A stretch of 64,000 nt of DNA from JASLDZ01 sp038226305 (GTDB taxonomy: Bacteria; Pseudomonadota; Alphaproteobacteria; Caulobacterales; Caulobacteraceae): the NCBI GenBank assembly GCA_038226305.1, contig JBBRQN010000006.1, forward strand, positions 96,590 to 160,589. Direction: 5' to 3'. Below the pieces are notes generated by a model, which made no database searches, had not been told where the DNA came from, and was given only the letters and a program-made list of their open reading frames with translations. The position numbers and the translations under genes are program-made. Shown piece after piece: positions 8,930-17,933 of the stretch; the first letter of the stretch is position 1; each line of letters opens with the position of its first letter.

Positions 8930-9499
8930 GTGACCCGTAACCGCTTCCCCGCCGCTCCGCTGATCCTCGTCGCGGCCCTCATGCTCATGGCCGGGGGACC
9001 GAAGCCGGGGCCGAAGCCCACGCCGGGCGTCGCCGGTCCGGTGCGGATCGAAGGGGCCTGGGTGCGCCCGGCCGCGCAGGGCATGCCCGCCAGCGCCGCC
9101 TATCTCACCCTGCGCAACGAGGGCCGGAAGCCGGACTTCCTGATCTCGGTCACCACCAGTGTCGCGGCGATGGCAGGCGTGCACGTGAGCGTCAGCCACA
9201 AGGGGGTGATGTCGATGGAGCCCATCGGCGCCCTGCCCCTGCCCCCCGGCGCCGCCATCACCCTGAAGCCCGGCGGCCTGCACGTGATGCTCGACGGCCT
9301 GCGCCGCCCGCTGAAGAGCGGCGAGGCCGTGCCGCTGACCTTCCGTTTCAAGAGCTCGGCCCCCGTGTCGATCATGGTGCCGGTGCAGGCGCTCGCACCC
9401 CCCGGGCCGCCGACCCCCGCCGCGCCCAAGGCGGCGGCGCAAAAGCTGCCCCCGCATCCGCACGCCCACGTTCCTGTCACTCACCCCGGCACTCGCTAG
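8930..9499 (+). CDS. Copper chaperone PCuAC family protein with His-rich tail
   Basis: 189 aa from a GTG start, with a signal sequence (RFPAAPLILVAALMLMAGG). PCuAC proteins bind Cu(I) in the periplasm and help load cytochrome oxidase. The H-M-H-M pattern of the family is recognisable: AGVHVSVSHKGVMSMEPIG, then PGGLHVMLDGLRRPLKSG. After the domain comes a Pro/Ala-rich linker and a tail with five histidines in the last 18 residues (PPHPHAHVPVTHPG), which could bind extra metal. The GTG at 8930 is the only reasonable start in frame. Confidence 0.82.
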   Translation: MTRNRFPAAPLILVAALMLMAGGPKPGPKPTPGVAGPVRIEGAWVRPAAQGMPASAAYLTLRNEGRKPDFLISVTTSVAAMAGVHVSVSHKGVMSMEPIGALPLPPGAAITLKPGGLHVMLDGLRRPLKSGEAVPLTFRFKSSAPVSIMVPVQALAPPGPPTPAAPKAAAQKLPPHPHAHVPVTHPGTR

Positions 9500-9588
9500 G
9501 ACGGGTTGCCAGAAGGTCGCGTCTGCCGGAGCTTGACGGTGGGGGGCGGCGCGGCGTGCAGTGGCGCGTCCCCCGCGCCGGAACTCAG

Positions 9589-11205
9589 ATGACCCTACGC
9601 ACCGCCCTTACGGCCCTCGCCGCCACGACCGCCCTTGGCCTCGCCGGCGCACCGGCCCGCGCCGCCGAGCCGCAGATCGTCGAACGCTCCGTCGTCGAAC
9701 TCTCCGCAGACCTCTCGGCGGGGCGCATCACGTCCGAGGCGCTGGTGCGGGCCTACCTGCGTCGCATCCGGGATGTGGACCAATCGGGCCCCGCCCTGCA
9801 CAGCGTCATCGCCCTGAACCCCCACGCCATCGCCGATGCCCGCCTGCTCGACGCGGAGCGCAAGGCGGGCCGGATCCGCGGCCCCCTCCACGGCGTGCCG
9901 ATCCTCATCAAGGACAACATCGAGTCCGCAGACGGCACGGCCACCACGGCCGGCTCCCTCGCGCTCGCCAACAACGTCACCAACCGCGACGCCCCCGTGG
10001 TGAAGCGGCTGACCGACGCGGGGGCCGTGATCCTGGGCAAAACCAACCTTTCGGAGTGGGCCAACATCCGGTCCGGCCGGTCCATCTCCGGCTGGTCGGC
10101 GGTGGGGGGGCTCGTGAAGAACCCCAACGTGCTGGACCGCAACGCCTGCGGGTCGTCCTCCGGCACGGGTGCGGCCATCGCGGCCAGCCTAGCGGCGGTG
10201 GGTGTGGGCACCGAGACCGACGGATCGGTCACCTGCCCCTCGGCGGTGAACGGGCTGGCGGGGATCAAGCCGACGCTGGGCCTCGTGTCGCGAACCCACA
10301 TCGTGCCCATCAGCCACAGCCAGGACACCGCCGGCCCGATGGGCAGGAGCGTTTCGGACATCGCGCTCCTCCTCACAGCCATGGCCGGCACCGACCCGCA
10401 GGACGCCGCCACTGCCACCGCCGACAGCCACAAGCGCGACTTCTTCACGGCCCTGCAAGGCTCGACCCTGAAGGGCAAGCGCATCGGCGTGCTGCGCTAT
10501 GCCTCCGACGTGCAGCCGCCCGAACTCGCAGTGTTCGAGCGCGCGCTGGCCGCCCTGCGAACCGCCGGGGCCACAGTGATCGAGATCAAGGCGTGGAAGC
10601 CCCCCACGGCACTGGGCGATCTCGAGTTCAAGGTGCTGCTGTCCGAGCTGAAGACCGATCTGAACGCCTACCTGGGCACCACCGACCCCCGGAAGGTGAA
10701 GACCCGCACCCTGGCAGACGTGATCGCCTTCAACGCCGCTACCCCCCGCGAGACCGCTCTGTTCGGCCAGGAGACCTTCGAAGCCGCGCAGAAGACCAAG
10801 GGCCCCGCCGACCCCGTCTACCTCAAGGCCCGCGCCGACAGCCTGCGCATGGCCGGGGCCGAGGGCATCGACAAGCTGATCGCCACCTACAAGCTGGACG
10901 CCCTGACCGCCCCCACCACCGTGCCCGCCTGGCTGACCGACGCGGTGGACGGCGACCATGTGGAGGGCGAGGGTGCCACCTCGCTGGCGGCTGTCGCGGG
11001 CTATCCGCACGTCACCCTGCCCATGGGCTATGTGCGCGGCCTGCCCGTGGCGATCTCGTTCATCGGCAAGGCGTGGGACGATGCGAAGATGCTGCAGATC
11101 GCCTACGCCTATGAGCAGGTCAGCGGTGCCCGCCAGGCCCCCGCCTACCTGCCATCCCTCGAAAACTCTGCCGAGGTGGCACCACTGTTTTCTCCGGCGC
11201 AGTAG
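9589..11205 (+). CDS. Amidase (amidase-signature family), exported
   Basis: 538 aa with a signal peptide ending near ARAAE (residue 27). The amidase-signature Ser-cisSer-Lys apparatus is visible: Lys108 in PILIKDNIES, the GSSSGTG loop at residues 188-194, and the nucleophile Ser213 in TETDGSVTCPSAVNG. GIKPTLGLVSRTHIVPISHSQDTAGPM is also family-typical. The signal peptide makes it periplasmic and not the GatA subunit of tRNA amidotransferase. The substrate is unknown. I start at the ATG before the signal peptide; a GTG at 9556 would only add 11 residues. Confidence 0.92.
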   Translation: MTLRTALTALAATTALGLAGAPARAAEPQIVERSVVELSADLSAGRITSEALVRAYLRRIRDVDQSGPALHSVIALNPHAIADARLLDAERKAGRIRGPLHGVPILIKDNIESADGTATTAGSLALANNVTNRDAPVVKRLTDAGAVILGKTNLSEWANIRSGRSISGWSAVGGLVKNPNVLDRNACGSSSGTGAAIAASLAAVGVGTETDGSVTCPSAVNGLAGIKPTLGLVSRTHIVPISHSQDTAGPMGRSVSDIALLLTAMAGTDPQDAATATADSHKRDFFTALQGSTLKGKRIGVLRYASDVQPPELAVFERALAALRTAGATVIEIKAWKPPTALGDLEFKVLLSELKTDLNAYLGTTDPRKVKTRTLADVIAFNAATPRETALFGQETFEAAQKTKGPADPVYLKARADSLRMAGAEGIDKLIATYKLDALTAPTTVPAWLTDAVDGDHVEGEGATSLAAVAGYPHVTLPMGYVRGLPVAISFIGKAWDDAKMLQIAYAYEQVSGARQAPAYLPSLENSAEVAPLFSPAQ

Positions 11206-11273
11206 CCGCCGAAGCGAGTTTTGGCGCGCGGACTGCACGTAAAACTAAGACTTGCCGTCTAGCTTGCGGCCCC

Positions 11274-12428
11274 ATGCATCTGGTCAAGGAACACCGCAGC
11301 CTTCTGCGCCTGATGCGGACCGCCTCGACCTCGAGGGTGCTCAACCTCGCCAAGCGCACGGCCGCGCAGCGCACCGCCACCCCCGCCGGATCGACCCTGT
11401 TCGCGGCGCCCGCGCTGGATCGCTGCATCGTGGTGAAGCACCGCCTGCGCCCTCACGAGCGCGAGTGGTTCGTTGAGGCGCGCACCCTCGTCACCAAGCT
11501 CCTGATCCCAATCGACCCGCAGGACGTGGGCCTGGGCGCCCACGCCATCTTCGTGGGCGAGCGCGGGTTCGAGGGCACGATGGCCATGTCGCTCGGCGTG
11601 CACGAAGCGACCGTCGCCGGTGCCCGTGATCTCGCCGTGCTGCAGGCGCTGGACGGCCTGCCCTCGCTAGACCCCTTCCTCACCCGGGAGCACCTGCGCC
11701 GCCAGGGCCACGAGGCGGCGCGCGACTATTTCGAGATCTCCCCCGGCGACGTCGAGCGCATGCGCAGCTTCGTGCGCCGGGAAATCGTGCCCCTGATCAC
11801 CCTGTGCTTCGGCGACCACGCAGAGCCGGAGAAGGCTGCGCGCCTGGCCGACAGGATCCTCAGCTCCGACCTCGACGCCACGATGGAGCCCCTGCGCCGC
11901 ACTCTGAAGATGGAGCCGGCCGAGTTCGTGGAGGGCATGTTCTGCTGGAAAGGCTTCCTCTACTACAAGTGGGCGCTGGACGAGGCGCTGAGCGCCGGCC
12001 TCGTGATGATCGAGGCCATCTCAAAGGTGCGCGCCACGGGCGACGCCACGCCGGAGGAGCGGGCCTATATCGCCGAGGCCCGCACCCGTCTGCAGTCCCG
12101 CATCAAGACCGCCTGCCGCGACGTGCGCGGTGCCTTGAACGCCTATGACGTGGCCTTCGCCGCCCTGACGCAGCGCGCCGAGCCCGCCATTTTCCGCGAC
12201 TTCCTGATCAGTGCGCCCGCGCTCTTCTTCTCGGTGGGCGACAAGCTGGGCGCCCTGCAGCACGTGACCAGCTTCTGGCATTACAAGTTTGCAGGCCGCG
12301 CCATCCGCACCCCGGCCACAGAACTCTGCGATCTCCTCAGCGACTTCGAAAACAGCCTCGGCGGCGGCGCAGAGTGCGGCCCGAGAAGGCCCGACCCCGT
12401 GTTCCTGCCGATGGAACTGGCAGGGTAG
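11274..12428 (+). CDS. Conserved-looking protein of unknown function (384 aa)
   Basis: I do not recognise a family. The protein has no signal peptide and no clear membrane segment, and is predicted mostly helical, with a basic N-terminus (residues 1-37) and Cys residues at VMF/MFCWKGFLYYKW near residue 225. Codon use and GC3 look like neighbouring real genes. It stands alone between the amidase and a convergent gene pair; the over-long LysR frame on the other strand overlaps its last 92 nt. It might act near membranes or gene expression, but nothing in the sequence decides this. Confidence 0.7.
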   Translation: MHLVKEHRSLLRLMRTASTSRVLNLAKRTAAQRTATPAGSTLFAAPALDRCIVVKHRLRPHEREWFVEARTLVTKLLIPIDPQDVGLGAHAIFVGERGFEGTMAMSLGVHEATVAGARDLAVLQALDGLPSLDPFLTREHLRRQGHEAARDYFEISPGDVERMRSFVRREIVPLITLCFGDHAEPEKAARLADRILSSDLDATMEPLRRTLKMEPAEFVEGMFCWKGFLYYKWALDEALSAGLVMIEAISKVRATGDATPEERAYIAEARTRLQSRIKTACRDVRGALNAYDVAFAALTQRAEPAIFRDFLISAPALFFSVGDKLGALQHVTSFWHYKFAGRAIRTPATELCDLLSDFENSLGGGAECGPRRPDPVFLPMELAG

Positions 12429-14028
12429 AGCTCGTCAGAGCTTGGAGATGATCTCGTCTCCCATGATCCCCTGAGCCGCCGCGCCCTCTGGCACGCCGAA
12501 GTCGTTGGCGAGTTCGGTCACGGCTTGGTTGACCACGGTGATCTGGGCTCCGAGGGTGCGCAGCCGGTCGTAGGTCAGGGTGTCTCCCAGCACGCTGGTC
12601 GTCCCGCAGGCGTCCGCCACGACCAGCACTTCGTAGCCCAGGCGCAGCGCGGAGCGGGCCGCCCAGAAGAGGCAGATGTCGGTGGTCAGCCCGGCCATGA
12701 CGAGCTTCTTGCGGCCTAGCGCGGCGACACCCTCGCGGAGCTTCGCATCGTCCCAGCAGTCCAGCGCCCCGCCGCGGGCATAGCGGGCGGCGAAGGCTTC
12801 GGGCGCCAGATCCTGGATGTCCTGAATGGTCGGCCCGACCTGCTGCTCCATCGTCGTGGTCAGGATGAGCGGCATGCCGTAGCTCACGGCCATGCGCGTC
12901 AGCACGCGGCAGCCGGTGACCACCATCTCCTGCGGCAGGCTTTTCACCCAGCCGACGGTTCCGGTCTGGTGATCGACCAGCATGATCGCGGCGTTTTGGG
13001 GGGTGAAACGAGAGGCGTCGACGTCGGACATGGTTCGGCTCCTGGGACTGGAGACCGAGAAAGCCTGGACCGCACGGCCGCGGGAAGCGGCGGAACTGCA
13101 AAGCGGGTTTGCAGGTCTGCAAGGCGCCTTCAGAGGCAGCCTGCGCAAAGCGGCGACGCAGGAAGTCGAGCAGCGCCCGGGTGCGCGCGGGCAGGAGCTT
13201 GGTGGTCGTGATCATGTAGAACTGCGCGGGCTCCAGCGTCCACGCGGGCAGCACGCGCTCGACGGGGCAGTGCTCGGCTCCTTCCCGGGCTATAAAGGCG
13301 TTCAGAGGCGCGATCCCCAGCCCCTCTCCGCAAAGTCGCCGCAGCATGGTGACGGTGTTGGCGCGCACCGGGCCCGTGACGAGGACGTCGATCCGCTCGT
13401 CACCCCGACGCAACCCCGCGATCCCTTTCATGTGCGGAAGTGGCAGGCAGTCGTGGTCGCGCAGATCGAGCGGGCTCTGCGGGCAACCGCGCCGCGCCAG
13501 GTAGTCAGCCGAGGCGTAGAGATGCGCAGGCACGACCGCCAGCCGCCGGGCCGTCAGCGCCGAATCCTCCAGCGGCCCGACACGAATGGCGGCGTCGAAG
13601 CGTTCGGTCGCCAGGTCCACGCGACGGGGGCTGAGGTCGAGCTCCAGTTCCACCGCCGGGTGCAGCTTGCGGAACTCCGCGATCAGGGGTGCGAGGAAGG
13701 TTGCACCGAAGTCGGCGGTGACCGACAGGCGTAGCAATCCCTCGGGCTCCGACTGTCTGGCCGTCAGCGCGGCGAAGGCCGCCTCCACCCCCGCCAATGG
13801 TCCCTCCAGGGCGGCCAAAAGTCGGGCACCCTCCTCCGTCGGCCCGTAGCGGCGGCCGGTTCGATGCAGGAGCTGAACCCCCGCCACGGCTTCCAGGGCC
13901 TTGATGCGCCGGGACAGTTTGGCGACAGACACCCCTCCCGCCAGCGCGGCCTGCGACAGGCTCGGCCCTCGCGTCGCGGCGGCGAACAGGGCGAGGTCCG
14001 AGATCGTCTCGTGCAGGTCTTCAGGCAT
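12337..14028 (-). CDS. LysR-type transcriptional regulator with over-long 3' frame
   Basis: Residues 1-60 form the winged helix-turn-helix (SQAALAGGVSVAKLSRRIKALEAVAGVQLLHR), followed by the inducer-binding domain (LLRLSVTADFGATFLAPLIAEFRKLHP, FDAAIRVGPLEDS, then LLPARTRALLDFLRRRF near residue 290). A normal LTTR ends around residue 300, about position 13130. Here the frame has no stop there and continues 260 residues, right across the isochorismatase gene and into the end of the unknown gene beyond. The extension is Arg/Gly/His-rich like an out-of-frame shadow. Either the native stop was lost, or there is a frameshift near 13130-13170; a TGA in another frame lies at 13130-13132. Confidence 0.8.
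   Translation of the reverse strand: MPEDLHETISDLALFAAATRGPSLSQAALAGGVSVAKLSRRIKALEAVAGVQLLHRTGRRYGPTEEGARLLAALEGPLAGVEAAFAALTARQSEPEGLLRLSVTADFGATFLAPLIAEFRKLHPAVELELDLSPRRVDLATERFDAAIRVGPLEDSALTARRLAVVPAHLYASADYLARRGCPQSPLDLRDHDCLPLPHMKGIAGLRRGDERIDVLVTGPVRANTVTMLRRLCGEGLGIAPLNAFIAREGAEHCPVERVLPAWTLEPAQFYMITTTKLLPARTRALLDFLRRRFAQAASEGALQTCKPALQFRRFPRPCGPGFLGLQSQEPNHVRRRRLSFHPPKRRDHAGRSPDRNRRLGEKPAAGDGGHRLPRADAHGRELRHAAHPDHDDGAAGRADHSGHPGSGARSLRRPLCPRRGAGLLGRCEAPRGCRRARPQEARHGRADHRHLPLLGGPLRAAPGLRSAGRGGRLRDDQRAGRHPDLRPAAHPRSPDHRGQPSRDRTRQRLRRARGRGGSGDHGRRDHLQALTSSTLPVPSAGTRGRAFSGRTLRRRRGCFRSR
12435..13031 (-). CDS. Isochorismatase-fold hydrolase (YcaC-like)
   Basis: 198 aa, cysteine hydrolase of the isochorismatase superfamily. 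The catalytic triad is present: Asp20 (IMLVDHQTG), Lys109 (ALGRKKLVMAG) and Cys120 (GLTTDICLFWAA). MEQQVGPTIQDI and VVADACGTTS fit the YcaC-like branch, whose substrates are unknown. The start ATG at 13031 has GGAG a few bases upstream. The whole gene lies inside, and out of frame with, an unusually long LysR-type reading frame on the same strand, which suggests that the regulator controls this gene. Confidence 0.9.
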   Translation of the reverse strand: MSDVDASRFTPQNAAIMLVDHQTGTVGWVKSLPQEMVVTGCRVLTRMAVSYGMPLILTTTMEQQVGPTIQDIQDLAPEAFAARYARGGALDCWDDAKLREGVAALGRKKLVMAGLTTDICLFWAARSALRLGYEVLVVADACGTTSVLGDTLTYDRLRTLGAQITVVNQAVTELANDFGVPEGAAAQGIMGDEIISKL

Positions 14029-14156
14029 GGCGCATCTGAGGGTCCTGGCCCGCCGTTGGAAAGTCGCCTGCGCGTTTCGGTCCGGGCATGGACGAAGCGG
14101 GCGGGTTCGCAGAATGTGCGGGCGCGACTTTCCGATCCCTCCGATACGGACCCTCG

Positions 14157-16451
14157 ATGACCCGTCTGCTTGCCCTGGCGCTCGCCGCCACCGCCCTCAC
14201 AGCCCCCTTCATGACCTCACAAGCCACAGCCCAGACAGCCGCCTCGACCGCCAAGGCCGCTGCGGCCGCCGCCGCAGCAGGCGTGCTCACCCCTGAGCGG
14301 CTGTTCTCCGAACCCGATCTGACGGGCCCCACGGCCCGGGGGGTGCAGCTGTCGCCCGACGGCAAGCTCGTCACCTTCCTGCGTGCCAAGGAGAACGACC
14401 GCGAGGTTCAGGACCTGTGGGCCATCGATGTGGCCGGCGGCGAGCCGCGGCGCCTGATCGACGCCAAGGCGCTGGACCCCAAGGAGGCCGAACTCTCCGA
14501 AGCCGAGAAGGCGCGGCGGGAACGCCAGCGCATCTCTTCACGCGGCGTCGTCGAATACCGGTGGGACGACCAGGGCAGGCGTATCCTCGTCCCCCTCGGC
14601 GGAGACCTCTACCTCGCCGATCCGGCCACCGGCAAAGCCGAGCGCTTCACCAAGACCGACGGCGACGAGACCGACAGCCGGTTCTCCCCCAAGGGCGGCT
14701 TCGTCTCGTGGGTCCGGGGCGGCACGCTCTTCGTGAAGCCGGTGACAGGCGGGGCGGAGAAGCAGGTCAGCCCCGCCTCGAAAGACCCGGTCAGCTACGG
14801 CGTGGCCGAGTTCGTGGCGCAGGAGGAGATGGGCCGCTTTACCGGCTACTGGTGGGCCCCCGACGAGAGCCGCATCGCCTGGACCAAGGTGGACGAGTCA
14901 GGCGTGGACATCGTGCCTCGGTTCGACATCGGGGCCGAGGGCGGCACGGTGGTGAGCCAGCGCTATCCCAAGCCCGGCCGCCCCAACGCGGTGGTCGAGC
15001 TCTACGTCTCGTCGCCGTCTGGCGAGGGCGTGGTGAAGGTGGACCTGGGCAAGGACGCCGACGTCTATCTCGCCCGGGCGAACTGGTCGGCTGACGGCAA
15101 GACGCTCTACGTGCAGCGCGAGACGCGCGATCAGAGGAAGCTCGAGCTCCTCGAAGTCGATCCCGCCACGGGCACCGCCAAGGTGATCCTGACGGAGACG
15201 GACAAGGACTGGATCGACCTCAACAACGACATGCGCCCGCTGAAGGACGGTACGTTCATCTGGGGCTCGGAGCGCTCGGGCTTCCACCACCTGTATCTCT
15301 ATGCGCGCGACGGGAAGCTGATCCGCGCGATCACCAAGGGCGCCTGGCCCGTGGGCGGCCTGGGCCTGGGCGGCGCGGGCGCCACGGGCGTGGATGAGGC
15401 CAAGGGCCTGATCTACTTCATGGCCTCCAAGGACAGCCCCATCCACCGCGACCTGTACGTGGTGAGCTACAAGGCACCGGGCGAGCCGCAGCGGATCACG
15501 ACGGGCACGGGCAACTGGAACGCCACGGTGGGCAAGGCGGCCAATGCCTATGTGGGCGGCTACAGCGACCCCAACACCCCGCCCCAGACCGCGCTGTATG
15601 ACATAACCGGCAAGCGCATCCGCTGGATCGAGGAGAACGCGCTCAAGCCCGGCCACCCCTACTACCCCTACCTCGCCAGGCACGTAAGGCGGGAGTTCGG
15701 CACGCTGAAGGCCGAGGACGGCACGGTGCTGCACTACTGGATGATGAAGCCGAAGGACTTCGATCCCGCCAAGAAATACCCGGTGATCGTTGACGTTTAC
15801 GGCGGGCCCGACGTGCAGTCGGTCTCGGCGGGGTGGACGCCGCCGGGGGCGCAGCTGATGGGCGAGAACGGCTTCATCCAGTTCCAGCTCGACAACCGGG
15901 GCTCCTCCAACCGCGGCCGCGACTTCGAGCGCGCCATCGCGGGGCACCTCGGCGACGTCGAGGTGAAGGACCAGTTCGTCGGCCTGAAATACCTGCGCTC
16001 CCTCCCCTACGTGGATGCCGACCGCGTCGGCGTTTCGGGCTGGAGCTACGGCGGGTTCATGACGCTGCGGCTGATGACCGAGCCCGGGGCGAACATCCGC
16101 GCCGGTGCCTCGGGGGCCGCCCCCAGCGACTGGCGGCTCTACGACACCCACTACACCGAGCGTTTCATGGGCGATCCGAACAAGCGCAAGGAGGCGTACG
16201 ACCAGTCTGCGATCATCCCGAGGCTTGCCAACCTGAAGGGGCGGCTCCTCTACATGCAGGGCATGGCGGACGACAACGTGGTGTTCGAGAACGGCACCCG
16301 CATCCTGGCCAAGCTGCAGGAGCAGGGGCACACCTTCGACCTGATGCTGTTCCCCGGCCAGCGCCACGGCATCCGCGGGCAGAAGCGCCAGCTCACCCGG
16401 GAGCTGACGATCCTGAACTTCTTCAAGCGGGAGCTGGGCGGGCCTCCCTAA
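14157..16451 (+). CDS. Dipeptidyl peptidase IV (S9B family), exported
   Basis: 764 aa with a signal peptide (MTRLLALALAATALTAPF...ATAQ), so periplasmic or surface. It removes X-Pro/X-Ala dipeptides from peptide N-termini. The N-terminal beta-propeller contains the double-Glu motif (AEFVAQEEMGRFTGYWW) that binds the substrate amino group. The C-terminal alpha/beta hydrolase domain carries Ser630 (GWSYGGFMTL), the acid in MADDNV (705/706) and His737 (GQRHGIRG). The ATG at 14157 is chosen because the signal peptide starts there. An Ala-rich linker follows the signal peptide. Confidence 0.95.
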   Translation: MTRLLALALAATALTAPFMTSQATAQTAASTAKAAAAAAAAGVLTPERLFSEPDLTGPTARGVQLSPDGKLVTFLRAKENDREVQDLWAIDVAGGEPRRLIDAKALDPKEAELSEAEKARRERQRISSRGVVEYRWDDQGRRILVPLGGDLYLADPATGKAERFTKTDGDETDSRFSPKGGFVSWVRGGTLFVKPVTGGAEKQVSPASKDPVSYGVAEFVAQEEMGRFTGYWWAPDESRIAWTKVDESGVDIVPRFDIGAEGGTVVSQRYPKPGRPNAVVELYVSSPSGEGVVKVDLGKDADVYLARANWSADGKTLYVQRETRDQRKLELLEVDPATGTAKVILTETDKDWIDLNNDMRPLKDGTFIWGSERSGFHHLYLYARDGKLIRAITKGAWPVGGLGLGGAGATGVDEAKGLIYFMASKDSPIHRDLYVVSYKAPGEPQRITTGTGNWNATVGKAANAYVGGYSDPNTPPQTALYDITGKRIRWIEENALKPGHPYYPYLARHVRREFGTLKAEDGTVLHYWMMKPKDFDPAKKYPVIVDVYGGPDVQSVSAGWTPPGAQLMGENGFIQFQLDNRGSSNRGRDFERAIAGHLGDVEVKDQFVGLKYLRSLPYVDADRVGVSGWSYGGFMTLRLMTEPGANIRAGASGAAPSDWRLYDTHYTERFMGDPNKRKEAYDQSAIIPRLANLKGRLLYMQGMADDNVVFENGTRILAKLQEQGHTFDLMLFPGQRHGIRGQKRQLTRELTILNFFKRELGGPP

Positions 16452-16948
16452 CGGCCGAAACTGTCGCCCAGGATCAGGCCGATGCCCTCGGCGTCGGTCT
16501 GATCGAAGGCGGCGGGCTCGGCTGAGTCCACGTCGAACACGGCGATGAGGCTCCCCGCAGCGTCGAACACCGGCAGCACGATCTCGCTGCGGGAAAGGGC
16601 GTCGCAGGCGATGTGGTCGGGGAAGGCGTCCACGTCGTCCACGATCATCACCCGGCGTTCGGCGGCGGCGGTTCCGCACACCCCCCGCCCGAACCTGATC
16701 CGCAGGCAGCCCAGCGACCCCTGGTAGGGGCCCACCACCAGCTCGTCGCCCTTGGCGGGGTCGACCACATAGAACCCCGTCCAGAAGAACCGCTCCGGAA
16801 AGGCGTGGGCCAGCATGGAGGAGACTGTCGCCATCCGTGCCGTGCGATCGGGCTCGCCATCCAGCACCGACGCCACCTCCTCGCGCAGCTCGCGATAGCG
16901 GCGCTCCCGATCGGGCGACAGACGGGTGGGATCGAAGCTTTCGGCCAT
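16448..16948 (-). CDS. msrC: Free methionine-(R)-sulfoxide reductase (GAF domain)
   Basis: 166 aa single GAF domain. Reduces free methionine-(R)-sulfoxide with thioredoxin. It is identified by three cysteines, Cys81 (GSLGCLRI), Cys91 (GRGVCGTA) and Cys115 (HIACDALS). Their spacing of 10 and 24 equals that of Cys84, Cys94 and Cys118 of the E. coli enzyme, which separates it from ligand-binding GAF domains. ERFFWTGFYVV and RSEIVLPVFD are also family-typical. The last 4 bases overlap the end of the convergent peptidase gene. Confidence 0.92.
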   Translation of the reverse strand: MAESFDPTRLSPDRERRYRELREEVASVLDGEPDRTARMATVSSMLAHAFPERFFWTGFYVVDPAKGDELVVGPYQGSLGCLRIRFGRGVCGTAAAERRVMIVDDVDAFPDHIACDALSRSEIVLPVFDAAGSLIAVFDVDSAEPAAFDQTDAEGIGLILGDSFGR

Positions 16949-16978
16949 GCGCCTAGATAGGCGGCCCCCGCCCGCGCG

Positions 16979-17302
16979 TCAGCCCAATCGCGGACCGATC
17001 AGCGTCGTGAGCACGGCCTGCGCCTCCGCCCCCGGCTCCACCACCAGCAGCCGACCTCGCTGGAGCAGCTCGGGCGTAGCCACCACCTGCCGGCGCTTGG
17101 GGCAAAGACCGAGGCAGCCCACGTCGACCAGGCGCACCTTGCCCACGGTCGCCTTCCAGTCGCCCTGCTTCCAGGCCCGCTTCAGTTCCGACCGCAGATC
17201 CTTGCGCCCACGCTTGCCAAAGCCGCCGTCGAGCTTGCGGGCGCACTTGCTGCAGGTGAAGACCACCTGCGCGAACGGGGCCTTCGCCTCTCGCCCCGCC
17301 AT
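16979..17302 (-). CDS. Small (2Fe-2S) ferredoxin-like protein, thioredoxin-fold
   Basis: 107 aa from the ATG at 17302; a much longer upstream frame is not convincing. Four cysteines, Cys17-X2-Cys20 (FTCSKCARK) and Cys63-X3-Cys67 (GCLGLCPKR), are arranged as in thioredoxin-like 2Fe-2S ferredoxins. The central part is very basic (RGRKDLRSELKRAWK). The partner is unknown. It lies 30 nt downstream of msrC in the opposite reading order on the same strand, so it is upstream-independent. Confidence 0.72.
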   Translation of the reverse strand: MAGREAKAPFAQVVFTCSKCARKLDGGFGKRGRKDLRSELKRAWKQGDWKATVGKVRLVDVGCLGLCPKRRQVVATPELLQRGRLLVVEPGAEAQAVLTTLIGPRLG

Positions 17303-17458
17303 CACGTCACCAGCTGCCAGCACGTAGGGTCTCCACCAACACGCCGGGCGCTGGCGCACTGCGGCAACGCGCGAAACCCGGTTCCGGCCAGCTTGACGAT
17401 TACCCAGAAGTAATCCGCCGCCGCACCGCACCCCCTTTGCGTGCAGTGCAACATAGGC

Positions 17459-17469
17459 TAACACTGTTA
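17459..17469. promoter_or_regulatory. Palindrome TAACACTGTTA in the intergenic region
   Basis: Perfect 5-bp arms around one base, flanked by two direct copies of ACATAG (17451 and 17470). It lies 72 bp upstream of the small exported-protein gene and could be an operator. No regulator can be named. Confidence 0.3.
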
Positions 17470-17540
17470 ACATAGTGCACGACGAGCTCCTCCCTTATGC
17501 AGCTCGTCTAAGCGCCCACTCTTGGAAACGGGGTTTTCCC

Positions 17541-17879
17541 ATGTTGAAGTCCATCATCGTCGCCGCGCTGAGCCTTACCGCCTTCGCAGTTGCAGCACCC
17601 GCCTCCGCCCAGACGACCCTGGCCCGCGGCCAGTCGCTCGCCATGCTCGAGACGCCGCTGAAGACCGGCTTCGACCCCGTGCTCGCCGGGCGCATCTGGC
17701 ACTGCGACGCCGATGCCTGCCGCGCTGCCCCGATGGGCTCGGCCTCCGGCAAGTCGATCGTGCGCGAGTGCGGCGACCTGGCCGCCAAGGCCGGTGCCGT
17801 CGCCTCGTTCCAGACCGGCGACCTCTCGGTTTCGGCCGACGAACTGAAGATCTGCAACGCCAACGCCAAGAAGCGCTGA
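17541..17879 (+). CDS. Small exported Cys-containing protein
   Basis: 112 aa with a signal peptide (MLKSIIVAALSLTAFAVAAPASA). The mature part has Cys in WHCDADACRA, VRECGDL and ELKICNANAKKR, so two disulfides are possible in the periplasm. It resembles the short alphaproteobacterial CC_3452-type family of unknown function; that link is from memory of the pattern and not certain. The ATG at 17541 is chosen for the signal peptide; the open frame from 17475 adds nothing meaningful. Confidence 0.72.
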   Translation: MLKSIIVAALSLTAFAVAAPASAQTTLARGQSLAMLETPLKTGFDPVLAGRIWHCDADACRAAPMGSASGKSIVRECGDLAAKAGAVASFQTGDLSVSADELKICNANAKKR

Positions 17880-17933
17880 TCGCAACATCCAGGCGGGCCC
17901 ATCGCCCCGACCTTCGCGGCAACGCGGCGGTGG

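Noticed and set aside
14898..16679. 593-aa minus-strand open frame opposite the dipeptidyl peptidase
   Set aside because: Antisense to a peptidase with complete catalytic triad; no recognisable sequence.
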